From UBA3855 sp964472035 (GTDB lineage Bacteria; Bacillota; Clostridia; Oscillospirales; Ruminococcaceae): a stretch of 64,000 nt of DNA. A program made the translations under genes and the position numbers. Positions 42,426 through 50,474 of this stretch are shown here, piece after piece (within the stretch, counting starts at the first letter, position 1; every line of letters starts with the position of its first letter). Under the pieces are notes generated by a model, which had not been told where the DNA came from, did no database searches, and worked only from the letters and a program-made list of their open reading frames with translations. Where the stretch lies: the NCBI GenBank assembly GCA_964472035.1, contig CAYYIT010000004.1, positions 8,422-72,421 on the forward strand. Direction: 5' to 3'.

Positions 42426-43121
42426 ATGGACGAAAAAAGATATTCCGAAAATCGAAAACGCGATACGATGACAGCGATACTTGTTGATGGAGCTTTTTAT
42501 AGGAAAAGAGCGTTTTATTACACTGGGGCAAAAGATCCTGCTGATCGTGCCAAAGAACTGTTTGAATATTGTCTGCATTTGCTCTTAGATAAGAATGAAA
42601 ACAGGCAGTTATACCGAATCTTTTATTATGATTGCCCACCGACGGACAAAAGCGTATATAATCCTATAACCAAAAAGTCGTTTAGTTTAAAGAACACTGA
42701 TGAATATAAATGGACTATAGATTTTTATAACGAGTTGAAAAAGCTCAGGAAAGTCGCCCTTAGAATGGGGAGATTAAGTGAAGAACAGATCGTATACAAT
42801 TTGAAACATGAAGCCTTTAAGAAATTGTTAAACGGCACCTTAAATATTAAAGATTTAACCGAGAAAGATATTACAATGAACCTTGAACAAAAAGGCGTTG
42901 ATATGCGCATTGGTGTTGATATTTCTTCCCTTGCTTTTAAAAAACAAGTTGATCAAATAATTCTTGTATCAGGAGACAGTGATTTTGTGCCAGCTGCAAA
43001 ACAAGCTCGAAGAGAGGGCATAGACTTTTTACTTAGTCCAATGGGGAACCCCATAAAATCAGACTTATTCGAACATATTGACGGACTGTTAAGCAGAGCT
43101 CCTTTTAGAGAGGAGAAATAA
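42426..43121 (+). CDS. NYN-domain (PIN-like) nuclease, LabA/DUF88 type
   Basis: 231 aa from the ATG at 42426 with AAAGGGGAGT upstream. TAILVDGAFYRKRAF near residue 16 and ILVSGDSDFVPAAKQARREG near residue 180 are the NYN signature, with Asp residues (VDG, GDSDF, MRIGVD) forming the metal site. Family members are probable RNA-processing nucleases and occur in defence or RNA decay contexts. It is the last gene of the element and AT-rich relative to the host. The directly preceding hairpin RNA may regulate it or be its partner. Confidence 0.85.
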   Translation: MDEKRYSENRKRDTMTAILVDGAFYRKRAFYYTGAKDPADRAKELFEYCLHLLLDKNENRQLYRIFYYDCPPTDKSVYNPITKKSFSLKNTDEYKWTIDFYNELKKLRKVALRMGRLSEEQIVYNLKHEAFKKLLNGTLNIKDLTEKDITMNLEQKGVDMRIGVDISSLAFKKQVDQIILVSGDSDFVPAAKQARREGIDFLLSPMGNPIKSDLFEHIDGLLSRAPFREEK

Positions 43122-43673
43122 CAAAGCGGAGAAGGTAATGCAATCCTGCTCTGTTTTTTATTACATCTTTTAATTCCTCAAACTCCTCATATAAAATCTA
43201 TTCTTGAACGGCTCCTCTCTATTCGTTTACACTCTCTGAGAGCGTTCAGATTCATCTGTATGGCGTTTTGAGGGCTTACATTGCAAACTATGCCATGAAA
43301 AGACAAGCCCCTTATAACGCATTCTGGAGGGCGCACGGCGGTATCTGTACAGCGTAATTTTGCGCCTTGAGTCATAGCCGGATTTTCGGCTTTCATATTG
43401 GCTGAGTTTTCAGCCGATGTGCAGAACGGCACTCAATAAAACTCAAGTTTTCTCAAGTTCGAAAAAATACTTGGTATTTCTAAGTACTTTTATGCTTATG
43501 ACAGTCCGGAGCTGGACAGCTCCAGCTATCATTTTTCAAGGGCATTTTGAGGACACTATGAGGGCACTATTGCCACTCGAAACCACATGAAGCTGTAACA
43601 GCGCATGAAAGATAAATGGCTTATTTCCGGACAAAATGCAATCATACAAAAGGACGCAAAAAGCATTTTAGCC
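43122..43673. other. Non-coding right end of the element
   Basis: About 550 bases. A weak hairpin with a T run at about 43124-43158 may terminate the NYN transcript. Further on are small dyads (CAAGTTTTCTCAAG; GGAGCTGGACAGCTCC near 43508-43523) and then the repeats at 43540-43572. An 81-codon open frame on the minus strand (43187-43432) has no ribosome binding site and was not accepted. Confidence 0.45.
43540..43572 (+). repeat. Tandem 11-bp repeats at the right end (possible integrase arm sites)
   Basis: GGGCATTTTGA, GGACACTATGA and GGGCACTATTG lie end to end. The last two match the left-end pair at 35129-35150 with one base change. Confidence 0.6.
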
Positions 43674-43721
43674 CACTGGCAGTGTGGAGGTCACGGGTTC
43701 GAACCCCGTATGCTCCACCAA
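43674..43721 (+). repeat. attR: second copy of the 48-bp tRNA-Ala repeat
   Basis: A tRNA fragment (anticodon arm onwards, T-arm, CCA) without a 5' half. It is identical over 48 bases to 35010-35057. Confidence 0.95.
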
Positions 43722-43728
43722 CTGCAAA

Positions 43729-43764
43729 CCGCCATTCTTCCGTCCGGAGGAATGGCGGTTTTTT
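43729..43764 (+). terminator. Original terminator of the tRNA locus, displaced by the insertion
   Basis: CCGCCATTC and GAATGGCGG enclose a loop, followed by six Ts. It starts eight bases after the attR tRNA fragment, where a tRNA terminator is expected. Confidence 0.85.
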
Positions 43765-43771
43765 GCGCACA

Positions 43772-43808
43772 AAACACCTCCCCCAGAGCCGTTCCGAGGG
43801 AGGTGTTT
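43772..43808 (-). terminator. Terminator of the dockerin gene at 43838
   Basis: AAACACCTCCC pairs with GGGAGGTGTTT; TTTTG follows on the minus strand. Confidence 0.8.
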
Positions 43809-43837
43809 CTATGTGTGTGATTCGGAGCCGACATCCA

Positions 43838-44710
43838 TCACTTCACGCCTTCCTCCGCCGCATAAATCAGAATCAGAGAAGCATCCGTTGCGTCCGCGTT
43901 ACCGTCGGCGTTGTAGTCGGCGGCGTACAGCTCTTCGAAGGTCGGCTCGTAGCCGAGACCCATCTCCGCAGCGAGGATCAGGATGTTGGATGCGTCCGTC
44001 GCTGTGATCAGACCGTCCTCGTCAACGTCGCCAACCAGCAGGTCGGGCGCGTCGGTGGGAGGCTCGGTGGGGTCGGTCGGCTCGGTGGGGTCGGTGGAAG
44101 GTTCGGAGGTGGGTTCGTCGTAGTTAGATTCTTCTGTATTTGTTTCGATCGGGGCATCTGTCCATGGCCATGTCCCGTAGTCGATGGGTTCTTCGGATTC
44201 ACGCAAGCCTTCTTCAATCTCAGTTTCGCGTGTGAGTGCCAGCACGAGGTCGCTTGCGGCAATGGCAAGAGCCTGTTCATAAGTGTAATTGCCCATGATA
44301 TACGGCGCAACGGAGGAGGGATATGCCGAGACTTCTAATCCAAGTGCATCTCTTAGCGATCCTCCTAACGCACTATAAGCATCCGCCTTGAGACGCTCAT
44401 ACTTAAATGAATACGAACTTTCATACTTAGCTTGGAGTTCTTCGTCAGTATAGTTATCCTCTGCCTTGAGTTCTTCTATTTTTGATTCTGCATAAGCAGC
44501 CGCTTCTGCTTCTATCACTTCAAAGTCAACCGTATCCTCATAGTAGATGTAAACTTTTGCTTCAACGCCGCCATTTTGATAAAATGTCAGAAGTTTCACT
44601 GAAAACTTGGAGGTGTCATCCGCTTCCGCATAAATCAACGCTGCGCAAAGTGATACAGTACAAAGGATCGCACAGAGAATTGCTGCTGTGATTCGTTTCA
44701 TTTTAGTCAT
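43838..44710 (-). CDS. Secreted protein of unknown function with C-terminal dockerin
   Basis: 290 aa; AAGGAGG precedes the ATG. A signal peptide (ITAAILCAILCTVSLCAALIYA) is followed by about 150 residues rich in Glu and Ala that match no domain I know, then a Pro/Thr/Asp linker (SEPSTDPTEPTDPTEPPTD). A dockerin ends the protein, with loops DVDEDGLITATDASNIL and DYNADGNADATDASLIL. The second-half spacing (EMGLGYEPTFEELY) is longer than usual. It is likely a scaffoldin-bound surface component. Confidence 0.78.
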   Translation of the reverse strand: MTKMKRITAAILCAILCTVSLCAALIYAEADDTSKFSVKLLTFYQNGGVEAKVYIYYEDTVDFEVIEAEAAAYAESKIEELKAEDNYTDEELQAKYESSYSFKYERLKADAYSALGGSLRDALGLEVSAYPSSVAPYIMGNYTYEQALAIAASDLVLALTRETEIEEGLRESEEPIDYGTWPWTDAPIETNTEESNYDEPTSEPSTDPTEPTDPTEPPTDAPDLLVGDVDEDGLITATDASNILILAAEMGLGYEPTFEELYAADYNADGNADATDASLILIYAAEEGVK

Positions 44711-45062
44711 AGAAATTCCTCCTTAAGATAAGTTGGCGAGAATGAGGGATGCGTCGGAGCATTTCCCTTCACTCACGGTCATATTTCTTCGGTCGTTACT
44801 TCCAAAGGCAACTGCCCTTTACCATATTATACCACGCTAAGCAATCAATGTAAATACTTTTTTTGCAAAGAACGTAGAAATTTGGTTTTGATTTTTATGC
44901 ACTTTGCACAGGTATCAACATCGCTTCGCGCGGGGACGTGGGCTGATTGCCTTTACCCTTATGATAACAGTACGCCGTCCCCTTGTCAAGAAATTTGTCG
45001 AGTTTGGTATCGATTTTGTCGAGTTTGGTAATCGGAGGGGGATCTATCCGTCCGCACAAACA
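44711..45062. other. Intergenic stretch with promoter and short direct repeats
   Basis: Contains the promoter of the dockerin gene (44826-44854). Near 44994-45035 TTGTCGAGTTTGGTA occurs twice in tandem with a short spacer. No gene was found. Confidence 0.45.
44826..44854 (-). promoter_or_regulatory. Promoter of the secreted dockerin gene
   Basis: Minus-strand TTTACA and TATAAT with a 17-base spacer and extended TGG; about 115 bases before the start codon. Confidence 0.8.
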
Positions 45063-45090
45063 AAAACACCTCCGGAACCGGAGGTGTTTT
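45063..45090 (-). terminator. Terminator after the membrane glycosyltransferase gene
   Basis: AAAACACCTCCGG pairs with CCGGAGGTGTTTT; TTTGTTTG follows on the minus strand. Confidence 0.8.
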
Positions 45091-45105
45091 CTGCTGCAAG
45101 CAGCA

Positions 45106-46779
45106 TCAGTATTCATATCGGGTAATGCCGGGATACTTGCCGAGGAGATCCTCGCGGATGTAGACCGTGGTGGTAATGTCCAGCTGCGAGAGCTTCCAGA
45201 TATTGCCGTGCTCGAACACTTCAACCGGAACGTACTGGACACCGTCCAGCATCTGTTCATCGTAAATCACATCGATCGGACAGTAGCCGAAGATGAAGTC
45301 GGGCAGTCCCTTCTCCCTCCAGAGGGCGAATTCCTCTTCCTCATCTATCACTTTATGCGTGATGAAGCCCTTTTCGGGATAGGAAACGTTGAAGTTCATG
45401 AAGATGTTCTCGTCAAAATACGGCAGCGTTGTCACCGCAAGACCGCAGGAATCGGGATAATGTCCGGCAAGCTCCGGATAGTTGCTGGGAATCCGTGTCA
45501 CATCGAAGAATTGTTCATCCTCAAAGAAATAGGTCCAGGTGCATAACAGCTTTGCTTCCTCGAGGTCGTTCTCCTTGATGAATTCCACGATCTGACGCGG
45601 GCCATAGTAATTCTTCACATCCGTCACCGAGCTGCCAATGGAATATACCACCGGCGCACAGAGCAGCGCAAGTCCGGTCAGCGGAACCATCGCGCGGACA
45701 AGCGCAGTGTCCAGCTTGCTGTAGATCTTGCCGAAGATCTCCGGCGCATGGAATTCCTCCTTATCCCCCAGCATGATCCAGAAGAAGAACACAAAGAACA
45801 GCGTTCCGCTGCCGATGTGATGCACGGAGAAATACTTCATGATCGAAAAGCCCAGATACAGCAGGTACGGCACCAGAAATGTCAGGAGCTTGCGGTTTTT
45901 CTTCGCAAGCACGAGCATGAACGCCCAGATCAAGGCACCGCCGATATAGGTCGTATACAAGCCCGCCGGCGTTTCCTTGATCACATCAATGTCAAGATAG
46001 CAGCCGAACACACTGTCACAGGGCACGACCAGCAGGAAGTGCAGCTTCTCAAAACGTTCGATGAATGCCATATCGTAGCCGGGATAGTAGCAGTCCTTTG
46101 CCGGAAGGATACTCAGGCCAAAGAAGAGCGCCAGGATCAGGATGCCCAGCAGTGCATAGGGTCTCCGGTCGCGGAACACCTTGCCCCACTCGCGGGACTT
46201 CATGTATTCCTGCAGGATCTCGAGCACCCAGACCATGCACAGGCCGCCGGCAAACAGAATGCCATAGGCGGATGCCGTGCAGAGCAGGCAGAGCGACAGG
46301 ATATAGCGCACCGGCTTTTCATTACGGTCACGATAGGTCATCGCCGCTAAGAAGAACGCCAGCATCATAATGCAGTAGGGTCTTGCAACCACGCCGAACT
46401 GGTAGAAGAAAAAGTAGGTGAACGGCAGAATGCACCGCACCACCTTCGGGAACGGTGATTTCCAGAGAAGCAGCGCCACCGCCGCCGCGCAGAGCGTCAG
46501 ATTAATCGCCGCAAGTGTCGGCTCAAACGGTGCGCCCAGCTTTGCAAAGGGCGCAAGCATCAGATGCCAGAGCTGGGGGTGTCCCTCATAATGCGGCATG
46601 ACGAACAGCAGCTCATACCACGATGAGCATCTCGCGATCTGCCATGCCTGTGCTTCGTCGAACCACGGCTCGTGGAAGCAGGAAACAGCGATCACGCCGG
46701 CAATATACAGCAGCAGTACGATCCATTCCGCCGCACCGTGCTGCCGCGTCAGGCAGAAGTCCTTTAGTTTTTTACCCAT
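45106..46779 (-). CDS. GT-C-type integral membrane glycosyltransferase
   Basis: 557 aa with about eleven hydrophobic segments in the first ~370 residues and a soluble C-terminal part. The first external loop holds PWFDEAQAWQIA, whose Asp-Glu pair matches the catalytic loop of GT39/GT83-like enzymes (ArnT, PMT), and HYEGHPQLWHL follows. Such enzymes move sugars from lipid carriers to proteins or lipids on the outer membrane face. The acceptor is unknown; the pilin next door or the dockerin proteins are conceivable targets but this is only proximity. Confidence 0.8.
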   Translation of the reverse strand: MGKKLKDFCLTRQHGAAEWIVLLLYIAGVIAVSCFHEPWFDEAQAWQIARCSSWYELLFVMPHYEGHPQLWHLMLAPFAKLGAPFEPTLAAINLTLCAAAVALLLWKSPFPKVVRCILPFTYFFFYQFGVVARPYCIMMLAFFLAAMTYRDRNEKPVRYILSLCLLCTASAYGILFAGGLCMVWVLEILQEYMKSREWGKVFRDRRPYALLGILILALFFGLSILPAKDCYYPGYDMAFIERFEKLHFLLVVPCDSVFGCYLDIDVIKETPAGLYTTYIGGALIWAFMLVLAKKNRKLLTFLVPYLLYLGFSIMKYFSVHHIGSGTLFFVFFFWIMLGDKEEFHAPEIFGKIYSKLDTALVRAMVPLTGLALLCAPVVYSIGSSVTDVKNYYGPRQIVEFIKENDLEEAKLLCTWTYFFEDEQFFDVTRIPSNYPELAGHYPDSCGLAVTTLPYFDENIFMNFNVSYPEKGFITHKVIDEEEEFALWREKGLPDFIFGYCPIDVIYDEQMLDGVQYVPVEVFEHGNIWKLSQLDITTTVYIREDLLGKYPGITRYEY

Positions 46780-46802
46780 ACATCCTCCAAAAAGAAACAG
46801 CG

Positions 46803-46829
46803 AAAGCCTCCCCGATTCGGGAAGGCTTT
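46803..46829 (-). terminator. Terminator after the pilin-like gene
   Basis: AAAGCCTTCCC pairs with GGGGAGGCTTT between 46851 and the next gene start; the T run is weak. Confidence 0.6.
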
Positions 46830-46850
46830 TGCATCAAGTTAGTAATAAAC

Positions 46851-47282
46851 TTACTGAGCCATGGATACTGTGAAGGAGCTGTAGTTATCAGTGGTAGAAC
46901 CTGTCGGATAACCGCCCTTGTAGGTGCCGTCAGATGCATAAGCAGCAGTTACAGCGCCGTCTGCAACGATGTACATGAAGGTGTACTTGTTATCAGTTAC
47001 GCTGTCAAAGAAGTTAACGATCTTGTCATCCAGATCAGAAGCATCACCGTAGGTGTGAGTGCCATTGTAAGTGGACAGTGTCTTGCCCTCGGAGTCCAGC
47101 TCTACCAGAGAAGTAGCAACTGCGTCGAACAGGGACTTAGCATTGGAGTTCATAGCAGAAACCTTGGACTTCTTTACATAGCCCAACATGGACGGTACCA
47201 GAATAGCTGCCAGTACACCAATGATTGCGATTACAACGATCAGCTCAACGAGAGTAAAGCCCTTAACCTTGTTTGTTTTCAT
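46851..47282 (-). CDS. Type IV pilin-like prepilin protein
   Basis: 143 aa. The class III-type N-terminus KGFTLVELIVVIAIIGVLAA, with prepilin peptidase cleavage after Gly8 and Glu at position 5 of the mature protein, is intact. The C-terminal domain is short (about 105 residues), smaller than most major pilins. No pilus assembly genes (pilB/C/D) are nearby, so the machinery must be elsewhere. A strong promoter (47397-47425) and a 105-base leader precede it, suggesting high expression. Confidence 0.88.
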   Translation of the reverse strand: MKTNKVKGFTLVELIVVIAIIGVLAAILVPSMLGYVKKSKVSAMNSNAKSLFDAVATSLVELDSEGKTLSTYNGTHTYGDASDLDDKIVNFFDSVTDNKYTFMYIVADGAVTAAYASDGTYKGGYPTGSTTDNYSSFTVSMAQ

Positions 47283-47643
47283 AACGAAAACCTCCTTATA
47301 AATAATATATTTTTGTTTCGGAATGGTTTACCCATCCCCCGTAATTGGATCACACTCTATTTGGATGTTCCGTTCCGGTGTTCTCCTTACAATGTTAGTA
47401 TAGCATATGTCCAAAAAATTGTCAATAGTTTTCCGTAAAAAAAACAAATTGTGAACAACTTTTTACGTTTTTGAATTCGAAAACGTTTCAAACGGGGTTC
47501 TTTTCGTCAAAATGTACAAAGAAAACGGGGGTTCCATCCCAATCCATGCGAAAACGTATTGAAAAATTGTGTCCAAATATCGTTTGGCGTTCATGAATTT
47601 ATGAACGTGCCGGAGGGATGCAGCGCGTTCCCATCCTGAAACT
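47283..47643. other. Leader and intergenic stretch between the pilin and the GTPase fusion
   Basis: The pilin promoter and leader fill the first 140 bases. The rest is AT-rich with hairpins GTTCAT/ATGAAC near 47589-47606 and GTTCC/GGAAC near 47628-47650; the latter may end transcription of the gene at 47644, without a T run. Confidence 0.4.
47397..47425 (-). promoter_or_regulatory. Promoter of the pilin-like gene
   Basis: Minus-strand TTGACA and TATACT with a 17-base spacer and extended TGC. Confidence 0.85.
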
Positions 47644-50226
47644 TCAGGAACGTGTCGGAGGGAGTTTTCGCCCGATCTGTTCACGGATCTGGCGTTCCGT
47701 CGCTTCGATCTCGCGGCGCAGCTCCTCCGCGGAGACGCGGAACGCGCCGTTGCCGAGAATGATGATCTGCTCGAGGCCGTCCGAGGTCGCCACGCGCACA
47801 CGATGGTGCTTTGTCAGCTCATGAGAGATGCGCTCGATATAGGTATCGGCGGTCTCCGCTTCCTTCGTATAGACGATGCTGATATTATGGAGCTTCTCGA
47901 CGCTGCCGCGGTTTCCCTTGACCTTGTAGGCATCGAACACGACGATGATCTCGTTGTTCCGGAAGCCCTGGTAATTGCTGAGGATCTGCACCAGCCGGTC
48001 GCGCGCGTTGTCAAGGCTGTGCTGCGCGATCTTCTTCAGTTCATCCCATGCAAAGATGATATTGTAGCCGTCCACCAGCAGGTACTCGGGACCCGTGGGC
48101 AGGGGTTTTGCCTTATGGGGCTTCGGCGGAGGCACATGCTTCTCGGTATGCAGGGCATGGCGTTCCTCGCGCTGGATCGCGCCGTAGGTCTGCTCGAAGA
48201 TCTTCATCAGTTCCTCATCCTGCGCAGCGGTGCCGGTATAGGCAATGTGCACGGGTCTGGAAGGCGCAGTATAAACCGTCTCGCGCTGGCGCAGGGGGCT
48301 TTCGGTATGCATCTGCGGTGCGACCTCGTCCCATTTCACCAGAACGCCGGCACCATGGGAACAGAAAACAGAATCGGGGGAATTGTCCGGATCCGCCTCC
48401 GGATTATAGGCGCAGCGTTCAATGACCTTCTCCGCATCAGCGCATGGCGCATAGCCCGCCGGTGTACAGGACAGCCGTCCCCTGCCCCTTGTGTATTCCA
48501 TCAGAGCCGTACGGTAGGTCATGAGGTACGCCGCCGGCGCCCTCCCCTTCAGAACGGACAGCTCGCCGAAGGTCTCCGGCGCATCGAAGCTTCCGCCGCA
48601 GAGCTGCAGGTCAGTGATGGCTCTGCCGATGCATTCGGAGGGGACCTCCAGCCGGAAAGCATACCATGGCTCGAGCAGGACGCTTTCCGCCTGCATGAGA
48701 CCCTGCCGCACGGCGCGGTAGGTCGCCTGCCGGAAATCGCCGCCCTCGGTATGTTTTTTATGCGCACGTCCGGCAAGGAGCGTGATCTTCATATCTGTAA
48801 TGGGCGCACCCGTCAGCACACCGATGTGCTGTTTCTCCTGCAAATGCGTCATGATCAGGCGCTGCCAGTTCCGGTCAAGAGCATCCTCGCGGCAGGCGGA
48901 CGAAAACCGCAGGCCGCTGCCCGGCGCACCGGGTTCCAGCAGGAGCCGCACTTCGGCATAATGCCGCAGCGGCTCATAATGCCCCATGCCCTCGACGGGC
49001 GCGGTGATGGTCTCCTTATAAGCAACGCCGCCGGGGGCGAATTCCGCCTCAATGCCGAATCGCTCTCGCAGGACATGCTGCAGCACCGCAAGCTGGATCT
49101 CACCCATGAGCAGGACGTGGATCTCCTGAATCTGGCTCTGGTAGGACACATGGAGCTGGGGATCCTCCTCCTCGAGCCTGCGCAGCGCCGCAAGTGCCGT
49201 ATGGTTGTCGATTTCCGGCGGCAGAACGACGGAATACCGCAGGATCGGCTCCAGCACGGGACTGCCGGAATCCTCCTGCACGCCGAGTCCCTCACCGGGA
49301 TAGGTGTGGGAAAGTCCGGTCACAGCACAGACCATGCCGGGATGCACCTCATCCGCAGGCTGGAATTTCGCGCCGGAATACAGCCGGATCTGGCTGATCT
49401 TCTCCTCCCAGCGCTCGCCGGTGCGGTCGGCTCCCTCCAGAATATCGCGGACGCGCAGCACACCGCCCGAGACCTTCAGATGCGTCAGGCGCTTGCCCTG
49501 CTCATCCTCCGTGATCTTGTAGACCTTCGCGGAAAAGCGGTCGTTCTCCGGCAGGGGCAGTGTGTACCTCTGCAGGAGCGCGAGGAATTCCGCAACGCCC
49601 TCCATCTTCAGTGCGGAGCCGAAAAGGCACGGAAAGACCTGTCTTGCAAGGACGGCATGGGCGATATCCGCATCCTGCGCTTCGCCGCATTCCAGCACCT
49701 GCTCCATGAGGATCTCATTGCAGGCGCCGAGGGCTTCATAGAACGCATCGTCCTTCTGCGAAAAATCGATGCACGCGGTGTCCAGACGGCTGTGCAGCTG
49801 TTCCATGAGAACGGCTGGCGCATCGTGCGCAAGGTCCATTTTATTGACAAACAGGAAGGTCGGCACGCCGCTGTGGCGCAGGAGATTCCAGAGGGTCTCG
49901 GTATGGCTCTGGACGCCCTCACTGCCGCTGATAACGAGGATGGCGTAATCCAGCACCTGCAGAGTACGCTCCATCTCCGCGGAGAAATCCACGTGGCCGG
50001 GGGTGTCGAGCAGGGTCACTTCGAGATCCTCATACTGGAAGCGCGCCTGCTTCGAGAAGATCGTAATGCCGCGGTCGCGTTCCAGCGCATGGGTGTCCAG
50101 AAATGCATCGCCGTGATCCACGCGTCCGAGCTTGCGCAGCGCGCCGGAATGGTAGAGCAGCCCCTCCGAGAGGGTGGTTTTGCCCGAGTCAACATGGGCA
50201 AGGATTCCGATCGTCAGGCGTTTCAA
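47644..50226 (-). CDS. TetM/EF-G-like ribosomal GTPase fused to a YacP/Rae1-type NYN endonuclease domain
   Basis: 860 aa starting at TTG (LKRLTIGILAHVDSGKTT), with AAAGGAGG six bases upstream. Residues 1-~215 are a translational GTPase: P loop AHVDSGKTT, switch ERDRGITI, DTPGHVDF and NKMD. Domains typical of ribosomal protection proteins follow to about residue 640. After a linker, residues ~712-860 are a NYN domain of the YacP/Rae1 type: LLVDGYNIIFAW, IIVVFDAYKVKGNRG, YTKEAETADTYIE and VATSDGLEQ, with the acidic residues intact. Rae1 cuts mRNA in the ribosomal A site and TetM-like proteins bind that same site, so the fusion is functionally coherent. Whether it protects against tetracycline is not shown; no tet leader is visible. 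Confidence 0.88.
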   Translation of the reverse strand: MKRLTIGILAHVDSGKTTLSEGLLYHSGALRKLGRVDHGDAFLDTHALERDRGITIFSKQARFQYEDLEVTLLDTPGHVDFSAEMERTLQVLDYAILVISGSEGVQSHTETLWNLLRHSGVPTFLFVNKMDLAHDAPAVLMEQLHSRLDTACIDFSQKDDAFYEALGACNEILMEQVLECGEAQDADIAHAVLARQVFPCLFGSALKMEGVAEFLALLQRYTLPLPENDRFSAKVYKITEDEQGKRLTHLKVSGGVLRVRDILEGADRTGERWEEKISQIRLYSGAKFQPADEVHPGMVCAVTGLSHTYPGEGLGVQEDSGSPVLEPILRYSVVLPPEIDNHTALAALRRLEEEDPQLHVSYQSQIQEIHVLLMGEIQLAVLQHVLRERFGIEAEFAPGGVAYKETITAPVEGMGHYEPLRHYAEVRLLLEPGAPGSGLRFSSACREDALDRNWQRLIMTHLQEKQHIGVLTGAPITDMKITLLAGRAHKKHTEGGDFRQATYRAVRQGLMQAESVLLEPWYAFRLEVPSECIGRAITDLQLCGGSFDAPETFGELSVLKGRAPAAYLMTYRTALMEYTRGRGRLSCTPAGYAPCADAEKVIERCAYNPEADPDNSPDSVFCSHGAGVLVKWDEVAPQMHTESPLRQRETVYTAPSRPVHIAYTGTAAQDEELMKIFEQTYGAIQREERHALHTEKHVPPPKPHKAKPLPTGPEYLLVDGYNIIFAWDELKKIAQHSLDNARDRLVQILSNYQGFRNNEIIVVFDAYKVKGNRGSVEKLHNISIVYTKEAETADTYIERISHELTKHHRVRVATSDGLEQIIILGNGAFRVSAEELRREIEATERQIREQIGRKLPPTRS

Positions 50227-50262
50227 GCTGCCGCCTCCTTTCATAGAATATACTTATTATAT

Positions 50263-50291
50263 ATTATAGCACATTCCGGGAGGGTTTGCAA
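50263..50291 (-). promoter_or_regulatory. Promoter of the GTPase-nuclease fusion
   Basis: Minus-strand TTGCAA and TATAAT with a 17-base spacer and extended TGC. Confidence 0.85.
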
Positions 50292-50299
50292 TATGAAAA

Positions 50300-50438
50300 G
50301 TGCTTTCGATGTACCATGTGGGGGCTTTGACCCTAACTGGGCCCCGTCCCCTCTGTCACATTGTGACATCTCCCCACCCTGTGGGGAGTCACCCCACACC
50401 CCCACCAGAGGAATGTGATTCCTCTGGACTCCTATAGC
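50300..50438. repeat. GC-rich intergenic hairpin element
   Basis: Contains consecutive dyads: GTCACATTGTGAC, CTCCCCACCCTGTGGGGAG, and CCAGAGGAATGTGATTCCTCTGG. It resembles the dispersed palindromic elements of gut Firmicutes, and the style of the block near 7855-7945. Confidence 0.45.
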
Positions 50439-50474
50439 AAAAAGCCAGAAAACCATATGGTTTTCTGGCTTTTT
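50439..50474. terminator. Perfect bidirectional terminator
   Basis: AAAAAGCCAGAAAACC pairs fully with its complement around ATAT, giving T runs in both directions. It lies between the gene ends/starts at 50226 and 50560 and would stop transcription of the HTH gene. Confidence 0.9.

Larger units (their letters stand above)
35010..43721. mobile_element. 8.7-kb integrative element in tRNA-Ala (phage-satellite/PICI-like)
   Basis: Bounded by a perfect 48-bp direct repeat (35010-35057 and 43674-43721) that includes the 3' part of tRNA-Ala. It carries, left to right, integrase, repressor, small divergent HTH protein, primase-helicase with a putative iteron origin, and accessory genes. The integrase-repressor-divergent promoter-primase/rep-origin order matches phage-inducible chromosomal islands of Gram-positive bacteria. 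No terminase, capsid, tail, relaxase or mobilisation gene is visible. The right third is clearly more AT-rich than the host genes. It may be a satellite, a small integrative plasmid, or a decayed prophage. Confidence 0.88.

Noticed and set aside
43187..43432. 81-codon minus-strand open frame near the right end of the element
   Set aside because: No ribosome binding site, Cys/Arg-rich composition typical of a shadow, no family resemblance.
47283..47396. Pilin leader contains GGGTAAACCATTCCGAAA, similar to part of the c-di-GMP-I riboswitch core
   Set aside because: The second conserved part of that riboswitch (GACGCAAAG and the downstream helix) is missing, so the match is probably coincidental.
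47644..50226. Tetracycline resistance gene call for the GTPase fusion
   Set aside because: The GTPase resembles ribosomal protection proteins, but no resistance-specific feature or tet-type attenuator is visible, and the nuclease fusion suggests another role.
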